Shown here one piece after another: positions 1 through 9,660 of a stretch of DNA of 64,000 nt. The DNA lies in NCBI GenBank assembly GCA_963930775.1, contig OZ005689.1:10365010-10429009 (forward strand), read 5' to 3'. The notes under the pieces are model-generated. The model saw only the letters and a program-made list of their open reading frames with translations. It ran no database searches and had not been told where the DNA came from. Position 1 is the first letter of the stretch. Each line of letters begins with the position of its first letter. The stretch comes from Cliona cf. orientalis. Its lineage: Eukaryota > Porifera > Demospongiae > Clionaida > Clionaidae. Made by a program: the position numbers and the translations under genes.

Positions 1-734
1 TGTAGTGTGGGCCTATGACGTCAAAACCTGCGGTGAAGTCTCGCCATAGTGTCTGCATAAAGTACGATGTTTGACGTCCTCGGTAGTTGGGACTCAACGT
101 CTTGTAGACATCACAGAGGGAGATTAATTACCCCGCGCGCATGCGCAAGGGGGTAAAGTAATCGGTCGTGTCGTCGTTGTCGTTGTTGTTGTCGTTGTTA
201 GCAGAAAAATCGCCATATCTCAAGGTCTAGGCACCTGAGCGACTAGTAAGCACAATGAATCAGTCGCATTTGGCGAAAAACGGGCTTCAGTGTGCTTCAA
301 ATCGAGGGATGTGGTCCACGAGCGTCACAAATAGTGCCTTTTTGTTAGCCTTCGTAACCACACCTATCGACAGTGCCCACCAATGCATTATGCATACAGG
401 CCTTGTGTTTTCTGCTCATGCGCATAACATTGAATAATTATGGACTGGTAAAGGTCGTCAATAATGCTAGTGGCACACGTTTGGCTGGTCACTGGTGGCT
501 ATCCTGGAATGCAAAGCCCCATCGAATCAGAATGTAAGATACCTATTTTACCTAATCTAGATCTGGTGCAGAGAGAGATTCAGTGATGTTTGGCTGATAT
601 CTACCAAGAGCCCTATATTATACAACCAGGGGCTTATGGGGTCTATAAGTCCTTGATACAACTAAGCAACAATAAAAGCAGATCTAGCTATAGATTGCAC
701 AATGTGCGCGCGGGGTATGTGCTCTATAGAGCTC
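1..734. other. Non-coding flank with a short trinucleotide-rich stretch
   Basis: I see no convincing gene here. A TCG/TTG-rich microsatellite-like stretch lies near 166-200. The 60-codon frame at 255-437 falls inside a dispersed repeat (see 276-385) and has no protein character. The words GGTATGTGCTCTATAGAGC (about 714-732) recur in altered form near 13322-13350, so the right end also belongs to repeated DNA. Confidence 0.5.
276..385 (+). repeat. Dispersed repeat copy, family also at 39619-39716
   Basis: The segment starting CGAAAAACGGGCTTCA and ending CCACACCTATCGACAGT is matched on the opposite strand at 39619-39716, inside an intron of the second Calx-beta gene. A more diverged copy lies around 60890-60990. 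The similarity was found by eye. No terminal inverted repeat or coding potential was seen, so the class of element is unknown. Confidence 0.6.
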
Positions 735-2086
735 TAGTTCATCATGAGACATTGCATGCCCAATGAATTTCTGATTGCGGCTGCTCCACAGTAGCTTCAT
801 TCCCACCTGAACACAAAATAGAATAGGTCACCACTTGAAGACGTTCATCCAACAACATACATATGCAAACTAATAAGGTGGAGGCAGTATTCCAATATTG
901 AAGGGCGCTAATTAGGAATGATGCCATTCACTTATTGACACTCCATGGGGGGGGGGGGGGGGGGGGGGGGGGGGAGGGGTAAAATCGTATATTGACCGTA
1001 CCTTCACTTCGTCCATGATCAGAGAACCTTCTCCAGTGGGCAAAACATCGTGTGATCCACATCCTGTACATTAACATAATACACATATACATAATAACCT
1101 AACAAACTGAAATAATTATCACCTTGATTGCTGTTCTCTTCCAAGATTTTCTTCTTTTCGTCAATCAATGCATTGTACTGCACTCTGCACTGTTGTAATC
1201 TTTCCATAGAATCACCTGCACCTTCTAGGTTGGAATCTATGTAGTACTTCTAGGAGCGTACACAAGGTAACTGGAGTAGCTTGAAACCGCGTAAGGCTTG
1301 GCATAGCAGTGGGACTCCGACTATACACCGCCAATGCTAATAGGTTATTTTACATAAAATCTGACCTGACCAGCAGTGCGAATATGAATAGTGTACTTAT
1401 CCATCCTGATAGTGATTTGGCTCCATCTGTTTCCTTTTTTCCGGTAGCTATAATTTTTTTTTTGAATGCGTAAAATAATGACACAGAAACACAGCATCAT
1501 CATGTAGTGTAAGCACCTGCTTTAGTTTGATCTTCCTTGTAGTCAAGACGCTCACAAACATCCTGCTGCCAAGTTTCCCACAAAGCATTTTGCTCATATC
1601 CTAGGACATGATCACCTTCCTTGATCTGTTCTTGTATAGCCTTTGAGTCATTGACACTTGAAACAAGCTTCAAGATGTCAGAGTGCTGCTCATCGCTGAC
1701 ATCACATGTAAACCTGTCAAATTTCTTTAGCTTCTTGATGCTCTGCTTTCGTTGCTCATCTTTTTTGGCCAAAAGGGTGGATTGGCTAGCTGGTGAAAGC
1801 TTTGAGATACGGTAGTTGGAACTGGCGGAGAGACGTGCTGTACGTGTGGGAGTGGATATCTTTTCAGTATTCTGCTAAGGTTGTCTGATGTCGTGAATCA
1901 GCTGCTTGCAGTGCTTGCAGCAGTTAAAAGCCATGCTGTCAGGAGTCTGCTTAGCATTGTTGGGTATATGCCATTGGCTACACTTGGTAGAGAAACGCTG
2001 ATTGAAGGGTTCATTCCAAACTACCAAATTTTTGGTGGTGAAACGTATGGACACAGGGTATTCTCGTATGCCAGGGCAAACTACAA
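735..2086 (-). pseudogene. Transposase-like gene fragment, four exons, one internal stop
   Basis: Four minus-strand exons join in frame: about 2086-1517, 1224-1123, 1063-1002, and one starting at 806 whose end is unclear. Junctions use GT-AG and matching phases (1, 1, 0). The first exon has a C-C-x2-C cluster, then a basic segment with SSNYRISKLSP and a lysine-rich helix. Later exons read EGSLIMDEVK followed by a WSSRNQKFIGHAM-type block. From memory this order resembles uncharacterised cnidarian and sponge proteins akin to P-element/THAP9-type transposases, where an Asp in the DEV motif would be catalytic; that identification is tentative. A TAG at 1875-1877 interrupts an otherwise open first exon, and that exon stops abruptly at the retrotransposon's truncated LTR. 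Both suggest a dead copy. Confidence 0.45.
947..974. repeat. Poly-G tract, 28 bases
   Basis: An uninterrupted run of 28 G residues lies between two exons of the transposase-like fragment. Similar G or C homopolymers occur at 26064-26090, 29750-29768, 44614-44633 and about 60158-60180. Exact lengths in an assembly are unreliable. Confidence 0.9.
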
Positions 2087-2154
2087 ATCCTGTCTACTAA
2101 TTAATAATTAATCTAGTCAGCACAAATTAATAACATACTTCCTGAGTTGTTACA
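2087..2154 (-). repeat. Truncated 3' LTR (first 68 bp only)
   Basis: On the minus strand this starts TGTAACAACTCAGG just after the purine tract. It matches the start of the 5' LTR through ...GTAGACAGGAT, and then the sequence changes abruptly into the transposase-like exon. The matched part is essentially identical to the 5' LTR, which suggests a young insertion followed by loss of the remaining LTR and the flank. Confidence 0.85.
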
Positions 2155-2166
2155 TGTCCCCACCCT
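2155..2166 (-). promoter_or_regulatory. Polypurine tract of the Gypsy element
   Basis: The minus strand reads AGGGTGGGGACA directly before the TGTAAC start of the 3' LTR. This is the expected place and composition for the plus-strand DNA primer of an LTR retrotransposon. Confidence 0.75.
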
Positions 2167-2188
2167 AGATATAGGGCGTCCTCGTCCT

Positions 2189-3211
2189 CTACTTCTTTCG
2201 GAGACGGCCAGCCCAGGCCCCATTGCCTCCACGGACAGCTTTCTCAGTCTCAGGTTGAGGTGCTTCCTCAAATGTCTTGCTCCTGGGTGGAATTTGCTCA
2301 CAAGGTGAGGTGTCTCCTTGAGCAGTGGTTGGTTTGGATTTATCTTTGTTCCTCCGAGGCCAGAATTCGTTAGGCAGCTGGATAGGGCAGCACCATACTC
2401 GGTTCAGGGCTACTCTAATAGGAGATTCCTGTGGCTTGTCAACTGGCACCACTCGTACGCCATTCTCCAACAGCTCCACAACACGAAATGGGCCATGAAA
2501 GGTCCTCGCAAATTTATATGCCTTGCCTCTCTTCTCAGCAGGCATATGCACAAAGACTCTGTCACCCAGCTTGAAATTTGGATCCTTAGCGTGCTTGTCA
2601 TGTTGGGACTTTTGGTATTTCTGAGCTTGTTCTATGTTCTCTCTTGCGAGCTTCCAGGCTTGAGAAATCCCCATCACCATTTCACTCCGGAAGTCTTGCA
2701 CCTCCACATATTTCCTCTCCGGTTCAGGCACCAGGATTGCATCCGTAGGCAGCTGGGGGTCCCGGCCATACATCAGATAGAAAGGTGACTCTAGGGTGGA
2801 CTGTTGTATAGAAGCACAGTAAGCAAAAAGTATAAAAGGAAGTTTTTCATCCCAATCTTGGCCATGGGTTTGAACAGTCTTAGAGAGCATATCTATCAAG
2901 CTTCTATTGAACCGTTCGACTAAACCGTCACATTGGGGATGATAGGCCGTAGTGTTGACCTTTTTGACCCCCAGGAGCTTATAGATCTCCATCATCAATT
3001 TAGAAAGGAATGCAGATCCCCGATCAGAAAGCAACTGCCTGGGTATGCCATGTCGAGGTATGACCTCTCTGACCAATAATTGAGCTGCAGTGAGGGCTGT
3101 TTGATCCTTAGCGGGGAAGACCTCTGGCCATTTAGTAAGATAATCACAAAACACGATGGCATACTGATTTCCCCGGTGTGATTTGGGAAGCTGAACAATA
3201 TCCACTCCCAC
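2189..3211 (-). CDS. Gypsy integrase catalytic core and C-terminal GPF domain
   Basis: This 340-residue frame is the second part of the element's integrase, which inserts the cDNA into host DNA. Counting from its first Met, Asp4 (GVDIV), Asp63 (LSDRG) and Glu99 (LVERFNR) make a D...D-35-E triad. A HGPF motif with following hydrophobic strands near residues 240-280 matches the GPY/F module typical of Ty3/Gypsy integrases; I see no chromodomain. The frame is open back to the stop at 3275-3277 in the same register as the upstream frame, so this Met is probably not a true start. The C-terminus is basic (RLRKK) and ends 23 bases before the purine tract. Confidence 0.9.
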   Translation of the reverse strand: MGVDIVQLPKSHRGNQYAIVFCDYLTKWPEVFPAKDQTALTAAQLLVREVIPRHGIPRQLLSDRGSAFLSKLMMEIYKLLGVKKVNTTAYHPQCDGLVERFNRSLIDMLSKTVQTHGQDWDEKLPFILFAYCASIQQSTLESPFYLMYGRDPQLPTDAILVPEPERKYVEVQDFRSEMVMGISQAWKLARENIEQAQKYQKSQHDKHAKDPNFKLGDRVFVHMPAEKRGKAYKFARTFHGPFRVVELLENGVRVVPVDKPQESPIRVALNRVWCCPIQLPNEFWPRRNKDKSKPTTAQGDTSPCEQIPPRSKTFEEAPQPETEKAVRGGNGAWAGRLRKK

Positions 3212-3274
3212 TCGATCCCATGGGCCACCTACTGGGATTGGTACTAGAGGAGGCTTGGTTTTTCTGCTAGTCTG

Positions 3275-6200
3275 TCAAGTAGCACAAGTCAAGCAGGCCC
3301 GACACCAGTCCACTATATCCTTCCGCATATTAGGCCACCAGTAGTATTTACCAAGCTCCCCATGCATCTTAGTCTCCCTCAAATGAGCCCCATATACACC
3401 CTCATGTACCTCGTTAAATAGTTTCCGTCTGGCTTCCACTGGGGGAATGATCCGGAGGCTTTTGTCCTTCTCCAAGTGGTAGAGGACCCCATCAACGATT
3501 GCGAACTGCGACTTCCCCAGGACCATCTCCCTGGCTTGTCTTTCTTCCGTAGGGAGGATGTCTTCCTCCAGATAATCGAAGATCGGCTTTAACTCTGGAT
3601 CTGCTCGTTGACTCTCTTGCAAGGTTGGATCAACGGTAGGCACTCTGGGGACAGGGTCCCCACCCTCAGATGGAGCTGTCGGCTGGATGGCTGCCAGAAT
3701 AGCGAAGGGAGGGGATTCTCCATCCCACGATGTCACAGTAGCTGGGTTTCTCGACAAAGCATCTGCGTTCGAGTTGCCTTTACCAGGACGATAGTTGATG
3801 ACTAGATTGACTTCCTGAAGTGCAAGTCCCCACCGGGCAAGCTTGCCTGATGGATGAGGTGCATTTAGCAGTGACTTCAAGGCCTCGTGGTCAGTGTAGA
3901 CTTGACATCGGTGTCCATACAGATAGTGACGATAGTATTTTACTGCCCACACCACAGCCAAGGCCTCCATCTCGGTACTTCCATAATTTTTCTCGTGGGG
4001 CAGCAAGGTTCGGCTTGCAAAGGCAATAGGTCTGACCAGGCCATCATCCTGTTTTTGCGCTAAAACGGCACCCAAACCTAGCCCAGAGGCATCAGTCTCC
4101 AATAAAAACTCTCTCTCGAAATCAGGTAGTGTCATCACAGGCGCTGTAGTTAGGAGCCGTTTCAGTCGATCAAAGGCTTGCTGGCAGTCTGGCGACCAAT
4201 CAAAATTGACGTCCTTGCGAGTTAGTGCGAAGAGGGGACTGGCAATAGCTGAAAAGTGAGGAATAAAACGTCGATAGTACGATGCTAGGCCCAAAAAGGA
4301 CCTCAGATCCTTGAGATCAGTGGGAGTAGGGAACTTCTGAACGGCATCCACCTTTTTCGGGTCCGTGGAGAGGCCATCCTGGGACACGACATAGCCCAAG
4401 TACTCGACTTGCTGTGCTGCCAAGTTACATTTCTTTGGTTTGAGTTTCAGACTAGCAGATCTCAGCCGATCCAAAACTGCTCTCAGATTACCCAGGTGTT
4501 CTTGAAAAGTCGCACCTGGAACAATGATGTCGTCGATGTAGATGATGCACGTCTCCCCACTCAAACCTGCCAACACAGACTCCATCAATCTCTGAAACGT
4601 AGATGGCGCGTTGACCAGCCCGAAGGGCATCACACGAAATTGGTACAGGCCAGAATGTGTGATGAAGGCAGTCTTTTCTTGAGAGCTGTGCTCCACTGGG
4701 ACTTGCCAGAAGCCAGAATCTAAGTCCAAGGTAGTAAAGTATCTTGACTTGGACAACATGTCAAGTGAATCATCAATACGAGGCAATGGGAATACCTCGA
4801 TCTTAGTAGCAGCGTTCAGTCGACGGTAGTCAACGCAAAAGCGGAGAGTTCCGTCTTTCTTCTCCACCAGAACGATGGGACTCGCCCAGGGGCTCTTTGA
4901 TGGCTCTATGATTCCCCTGTCAAGCATATCCTGCACCATCTTGTTTACTTGATCCCGTAGGGCAAACGGTACGCGTCGTGGGGGTTGCCGAATAGGTCTT
5001 TGATCACCAGTTTCGATACCATGGGTGATTCTGTCAGTGGTACCGAGGTCGGAGGGGTCGACAGCGAACACGTCAGCGTATTCCTGTATCAGTGCTTCCA
5101 ATTGTGTCACCTCTTCTTTGGTGATACTCTCCCGGTTGATGTGGAGGGCTTTTAACAATTGCTTCTCTCTCTCCATGGGCTGCACACTAACTGCTGTTTG
5201 AATCGAGGCGACACATTGGGCCATGGCATCTGCGACGTCATCTTCTGCATCCACTTGCTCCACTTCCCTCACAGTGACCACTGTTCCCAATACCGATCCC
5301 TTCTTGAGCTTCACTGGGTAGTTCTCGTTATTCTCGACCATAACCAATACGCGATGATCTAGGTCAGGGTCAACCACCGCCTCTTCCATTACAAACTTGT
5401 GTTCCTCCTGTATCTCAACATTTGGCTCGAATAGGGACAGTTGTTCTTTCCAGGCGGCATCCGCGATCTTGGCTCGGACCATTTTGGCATGCCGAGGTGG
5501 AATGCGAGTGGCTTGGAGGAGGCAAACTTCTGCTCGAGGTGAGCCGGCTGATTCCGAAGCGACTTGCGGCTCAGCGACTTGTGGCTCCTCAGTGACTTGC
5601 CCACCGCCCGTTGATACTTTGTACTTCTTCCCTTGGAGCAGGTCGGCAACAGTTCCGTCATTTTTGGGCTCTACTACCATAAATCCCAGGCGCTTCAGAA
5701 AATCGGAACCGAGGAGCAAATCCACAGGCGCCTTGCTCTTCACCTGTAAGTACCCTTCAGCGGCCTCCTGTCCTGGTAGAGAAACCCTGGCTTTCAGCTG
5801 ATGGTTTAGCTGCAATGGCCCCCCACCATAGTTCCGCATGTTGACGGATGAGGGCTCCAGTCGCTTCTTTACCAAAGCTCTCCATTCTTCAGGGGTCTGG
5901 TCTTGTGTGCGCTGCTGAGCCAAGGCATGCACAATGAACTCTAGTGATACGATGGACACTGGCAAACCAGTGTCTAGGAGTGCACTGACGGGTAGACCTT
6001 CAACCACCACCTCCGCTGTAATAGTCGGTCCTAGAACTGGGTGGTCACCACTACTCATCTGTGACACCAGCGCGTGCATCGTGGCCGATACTTGGGTGAG
6101 TACTGCCTCGACATCCGAGTCGTCTGGGGTGGTACCTGCCTCCTCCTCGTCCGAATTTTTCCGTACCTCTGATAATGCTGCCACCCTGCGCTTTGCAGTG

Positions 6201-7738
6201 GACTCGGTTGGCGTTCCTCTCCCCCGGTATCGACAAAACTTAGGATTGTGACCAACACCTCCGCAGACTGTACAGCGAGGATCGTCTTTTTTCTTTGCAC
6301 TGCTGTTTTCCTTAGGAGTGTGGGACTCCGACTGACTGTGTGAAATAGGTTTGGATTTTTGGGTTATCTCCCTCAATTTTGCCTCTTCGAAGCGAGCTTT
6401 TGTGAGCAGCTGTTCAAAAGTTCCTTCCGTACCTGCTACTTTTCTTTTGAGCTCAGGCATCAGGCCAACTACAAACTGGTTGGCCAAGACAGTCTTCCCC
6501 ATCTCCTCAGCCTCCTTGCTCCCCTGTTGAGACATAGGATACGCTTTGATAAATAGCTTCCTCAAATCTTGGGCATAGGAGTCGACCGATTCTTTCGCCT
6601 TCTGTTGGCGATCATGGAAGACACTCGTTTGAATGGCAGGGATGTGCACTGGCATGAATCGTTTCGTCAATTCCGCAACCAGGGCTACATAGTCGGCGGT
6701 CTGTGCTGACGTGCAGGTCCGATAAAATGCCAAAGCTTGGCCCTTGAGCCGGGTAACCAAGTGTGCCAACTTTACTTGGCCTTTCCATCCACACACCTCT
6801 GCTACCATCTCGAACTGAGCTAGCCAGTCCTTGAAGGTCTCTCCCTCCTCCGTCTGCTCTCCATTGAACTTGGACAATGGTGGTAGCTGCTGCAGAAACT
6901 GCTGTGAAAGGGAGGGTGGCATACCTCTCTCTGGTTCAGTACAGGCAGCCTCCTTATCTGCACTGTCATCAGGCTGCTTGGGCACTAGGTTATCAACACT
7001 CACAGCTGGGACATCCCTGCGTGTAGATCCAGGTGATAATTGCTGGACTGGTGGCTGACTTCTGTCGCTATCAAAACTGGAGGCGTCACTCCAGCTGGAA
7101 ACAGTGGAGAGGCTGCTCACCACTGGAATCTGTTTACCACGGTGACCTCCGTGACCTTTCTTCCCGGAGGAAGCTTTCCTCTGACTGTCAAGCTCCAAAT
7201 GGGCAAGTCGTCGCTCAAGCTGGCGCATCTGCTCTACCAGCCTCTCCTCCCTTGCCTCCCACTTACTGCGTTCGAGTTCCATAGCACAAAACTGCTTTAG
7301 TTCAGCCTCTTGCTCCATAATGCGTATCTCTCGCTCTAAGCGTGAGCATTGTGCTTCGAGGTCCTCCCTCTCTTTGACAGCCTGATCGAGTTGTTGTCGG
7401 ATCTGCGGCGAGGCAGACTCCAGCGTTGTCATGCTCCCTTGAGAGCTCAGTGTACCATCATTGTCGCTCAGGTGCCCTGGAGTGACGAGCGGACTGTGCT
7501 TGTGTGCAAGGGGTAAGTCCAAATGCATCACTCGACGCCTGGTACGAGCGTCATCGTCCAACCTTCGCTGCTCCTCCAGGCAGCTGTGCAGTTCTGATTC
7601 AACATTCACTTCTTCGCCTCGTAGCCTGCGGATTTCTTCCAATAGTTTCTCATTCTCCCAGCGTAGCTGGTCGAGTTCAGCTTGCGCGAGCCCTTTTCTT
7701 GCCATTTGTTGTCCCCGTTTTTCGTGGAGAGTATTCAT
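3275..7738 (-). CDS. Gypsy gag-protease-reverse transcriptase-RNase H polyprotein
   Basis: This is a 1487-residue single frame. The N-terminal part is a charged coiled coil (about residues 10-200), followed by a capsid-like region and a CX2CX4HX4C zinc knuckle near residue 487 (CTVCGGVGHNPKFC). An LLDTG aspartic protease motif lies near residue 588. Reverse transcriptase follows, with YIDD near residue 1064, then RNase H with TDAS near 1212 and a later TDHEAL. The end carries the integrase H-H-C-C zinc-binding segment, finishing with CRACLTC. The frame then meets TGA at 3275-3277, while downstream integrase codons stay in the same frame. A single nonsense change is therefore the simplest reading, and gag and pol appear fused without a frameshift. 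Confidence 0.93.
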   Translation of the reverse strand: MNTLHEKRGQQMARKGLAQAELDQLRWENEKLLEEIRRLRGEEVNVESELHSCLEEQRRLDDDARTRRRVMHLDLPLAHKHSPLVTPGHLSDNDGTLSSQGSMTTLESASPQIRQQLDQAVKEREDLEAQCSRLEREIRIMEQEAELKQFCAMELERSKWEAREERLVEQMRQLERRLAHLELDSQRKASSGKKGHGGHRGKQIPVVSSLSTVSSWSDASSFDSDRSQPPVQQLSPGSTRRDVPAVSVDNLVPKQPDDSADKEAACTEPERGMPPSLSQQFLQQLPPLSKFNGEQTEEGETFKDWLAQFEMVAEVCGWKGQVKLAHLVTRLKGQALAFYRTCTSAQTADYVALVAELTKRFMPVHIPAIQTSVFHDRQQKAKESVDSYAQDLRKLFIKAYPMSQQGSKEAEEMGKTVLANQFVVGLMPELKRKVAGTEGTFEQLLTKARFEEAKLREITQKSKPISHSQSESHTPKENSSAKKKDDPRCTVCGGVGHNPKFCRYRGRGTPTESTAKRRVAALSEVRKNSDEEEAGTTPDDSDVEAVLTQVSATMHALVSQMSSGDHPVLGPTITAEVVVEGLPVSALLDTGLPVSIVSLEFIVHALAQQRTQDQTPEEWRALVKKRLEPSSVNMRNYGGGPLQLNHQLKARVSLPGQEAAEGYLQVKSKAPVDLLLGSDFLKRLGFMVVEPKNDGTVADLLQGKKYKVSTGGGQVTEEPQVAEPQVASESAGSPRAEVCLLQATRIPPRHAKMVRAKIADAAWKEQLSLFEPNVEIQEEHKFVMEEAVVDPDLDHRVLVMVENNENYPVKLKKGSVLGTVVTVREVEQVDAEDDVADAMAQCVASIQTAVSVQPMEREKQLLKALHINRESITKEEVTQLEALIQEYADVFAVDPSDLGTTDRITHGIETGDQRPIRQPPRRVPFALRDQVNKMVQDMLDRGIIEPSKSPWASPIVLVEKKDGTLRFCVDYRRLNAATKIEVFPLPRIDDSLDMLSKSRYFTTLDLDSGFWQVPVEHSSQEKTAFITHSGLYQFRVMPFGLVNAPSTFQRLMESVLAGLSGETCIIYIDDIIVPGATFQEHLGNLRAVLDRLRSASLKLKPKKCNLAAQQVEYLGYVVSQDGLSTDPKKVDAVQKFPTPTDLKDLRSFLGLASYYRRFIPHFSAIASPLFALTRKDVNFDWSPDCQQAFDRLKRLLTTAPVMTLPDFEREFLLETDASGLGLGAVLAQKQDDGLVRPIAFASRTLLPHEKNYGSTEMEALAVVWAVKYYRHYLYGHRCQVYTDHEALKSLLNAPHPSGKLARWGLALQEVNLVINYRPGKGNSNADALSRNPATVTSWDGESPPFAILAAIQPTAPSEGGDPVPRVPTVDPTLQESQRADPELKPIFDYLEEDILPTEERQAREMVLGKSQFAIVDGVLYHLEKDKSLRIIPPVEARRKLFNEVHEGVYGAHLRETKMHGELGKYYWWPNMRKDIVDWCRACLTCAT

Positions 7739-7854
7739 TCACAGCCCCTCTAGCTGGGATATTCAGCTGGGACGTTTCCTCTCCTCGACTGGGACAGTTC
7801 AAATAATCTGAGATTTATTGAGTAGCTTACTTGGCTCGTGCTTGGCTTGCGTCG

Positions 7855-7873
7855 ATCCCGGACAGGCCCCCCA
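7855..7873 (-). promoter_or_regulatory. Primer-binding site, proline-tRNA-like
   Basis: The minus strand reads TGGGGGGCCTGTCCGGGAT two bases after the LTR end. On the plus strand this resolves as a tRNA 3' end: half T-stem CCGGA, acceptor half CAGGCCC, discriminator C and CCA. It is close to, but not identical with, the animal tRNA-Pro 3' end as I remember it. This site was used to place the LTR boundary. Confidence 0.7.
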
Positions 7874-7875
7874 GG

Positions 7876-8081
7876 TGTAGAGTTTACTCCAGCAGAGCTT
7901 GCGCTTCTCAAGCGCTAGGCGCAACAATTCAGTATCAGCACTTTTACAATCATCAACTGACAACAAAAACTGCCAAGAATCAGTGTGCACACACATTAAA
8001 TACTTCGTAACACATCCTGTCTACTAATTAATAATTAATCTAGTCAGCACAAATTAATAACATACTTCCTGAGTTGTTACA
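7876..8081 (-). repeat. 5' LTR of the Gypsy element, about 206 bp
   Basis: On the minus strand it begins TGTAACAACTC and ends CTCTACA, a TG...CA structure, followed by CC and the primer-binding site. Its first 68 bp match the 3' LTR remnant at 2087-2154. It should carry the element's promoter and polyadenylation signals, but I could not assign them with confidence. Confidence 0.75.
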
Positions 8082-9057
8082 GATGTACAGCAGATATATG
8101 TAATAATATTATGTATAAACAGAAAAACGTCTCGCTAGTGTGGGGCTCCTTTGGCTCATCTCAATAAGAATTTCTATCACACTATTATCTATGTACACTG
8201 TGCTAATTTCTCAAAGTGCTGACTGAGCATGTGGCACTACAATGTATGTTCACTAAAGAGGTCACTGGGGAACTACATAGAACATGAGTAGGCAACCTTC
8301 AAACAAGGTAAAACGTTCATAACTCAGCCTGGCAATGAAACTGAAACTACTGGTAGTTTTCGTTGTTGAAATATGTTTATAGTCCCTAAGGATCATGATT
8401 CGAAGTATTTTCTAAATTTACTGCAAGAAATATTAGAGTGCATGTGCATGCCGGCGCAAATTTACATGACATTGTACAACTGTATGGCATGGTCCATGTG
8501 TTCAAGAGTCAGTCTCGATCTTGTCTAGCTTTCTCTCTCAGTTTCATTGTCTTCAATTCTGGCTAAGATTGATATCCATGGCTACTCACTAAGTTGTTGG
8601 CCTATATTCACAATCTTCATAAGTATTGCTGAATAAATTTTGATGTAAAAATTTTTTTGTAGGCAGAGTCATCCTATGAAATGTTTTCAACACAAAAATT
8701 TTCATTACAAAAATTTATTTGCACGAAAAATTTCCAGATTTATGGTATTCCATCATTTGATCTGCTACAAAAACTAAAAGCAATAATTCTGTGTATCGAT
8801 TGCTATCTAGTGGGTTTTTATTTACATTACTCATCTGAAAATTCTTTTATCTTTGTGTGTAAAGTACCACACACAGTGTGATGAGTTACACCTAGTATAG
8901 CTAGACTCATACATATATACTCAGAGCTACCTAATCCCCAGCTCCTAATCATAGGCTGAGATTGAGTCTTGGGATAGGGCTGCAGTGCCATAGCAATCTA
9001 AGTATACACTCATAGTGCAATTTTGGAGGTGAAGATCATCACATTCATAAGCACACG
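8082..9057. other. AT-rich non-coding interval upstream of the Gypsy 5' LTR
   Basis: No exon with splice sites or protein character was seen. The frame at 8681-8881 is AT-rich and looks like chance; the region around 8680-8735 consists of alternating AAAATTT words. No continuation of the transposase-like exon was found at this edge of the retrotransposon. Confidence 0.5.
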
Positions 9058-9460
9058 TGTAGACCCAGGTGGAAAGGTTTGCGCATTTGTAGAGCTGTTT
9101 GCAGATATTCACAGGAAATTGGTAAGATATTCACGCCACAAACCATGCAGAAAGTACACATAAAGCACTTTACAGCCCCACCTCTCCGTGTGCGATGATA
9201 GCACTCACTTCACTTGCATTTATGAGTGTGACAAACCTTGAATTCAGCATGTTACACATGGCACTACCCAACGCTAGCATGGCACAAAGAAGGTGAGATA
9301 CACTGTGAAGTATGCATGGTACGCGAGCGTCGATCTAATTCATCATGCCTTGTGTGGCAGGCACATAAAAATAGCATGTGTATGTAAGGGTTAAGCGAGT
9401 GCACTATTTCGTCATAGCAGTATGCACTCTACGCAAACCTTTCCGCCTGGGACACACCCA
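9058..9460. mobile_element. Small inverted-repeat element (MITE-like), about 400 bp
   Basis: CCCAGGTGGAAAGGTTTGCG near 9064-9083 is matched in inverted orientation by CGCAAACCTTTCCGCCTGGG near 9433-9452 with one mismatch. The interior has no coding frame. The element lies just upstream of the ankyrin gene. Target-site duplications were not clear. Confidence 0.6.
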
Positions 9461-9479
9461 CTCACATAGTACATGGGTG

Positions 9480-9660
9480 TAAAATATTGCATGGCTTCCT
9501 TATACAAACATGGGAAACACTAGTACTTTAAAGTGCCACAACTAATTCAGAGGTGTGAATCAACCATCCCCGCCATCAAACTTCTAGTTTTGATCCATTC
9601 TGTATGCTGATATAAAAATTATGGCCCCTGGTAAGTGCTCCCAAAAGCACAAGGAATTAT
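9480..9660 (+). repeat. Ankyrin-gene upstream segment, duplicated at 13428-13600
   Basis: This block runs from ATGGCTTCCTTATACAAACA through TTTTGATCCATTCTGT to AAGTGCTCCCAA. It has a diverged but collinear counterpart about 3.9 kb downstream. It covers the predicted promoter and tiny first exon of the ankyrin gene. It could be a dispersed element carrying regulatory DNA, or the trace of a lost tandem gene copy. Confidence 0.6.

Larger units (their letters stand above)
2087..8081 (-). mobile_element. Ty3/Gypsy (Metaviridae) LTR retrotransposon, nearly complete
   Basis: The element runs on the minus strand in this order: 5' LTR (8081-7876), primer-binding site (7873-7855), leader, gag-protease-RT-RNase H frame (7738-3275), integrase continuing to 2189, polypurine tract (2166-2155) and a truncated 3' LTR (2154-2087). 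Gene order with RNase H before integrase is that of Ty3/Gypsy elements. The 3' LTR keeps only its first 68 bp of about 206, so no target-site duplication can be read and the copy cannot be autonomous as it stands. A single stop at 3275-3277 separates the integrase zinc-binding end from the catalytic core. No envelope-like frame is present. Confidence 0.93.

Noticed and set aside
2318..2788. Plus-strand frames across the Gypsy element (also 4409-4723, 5397-5801, 7461-7811)
   Set aside because: They are antisense shadows of gag, pol and integrase.
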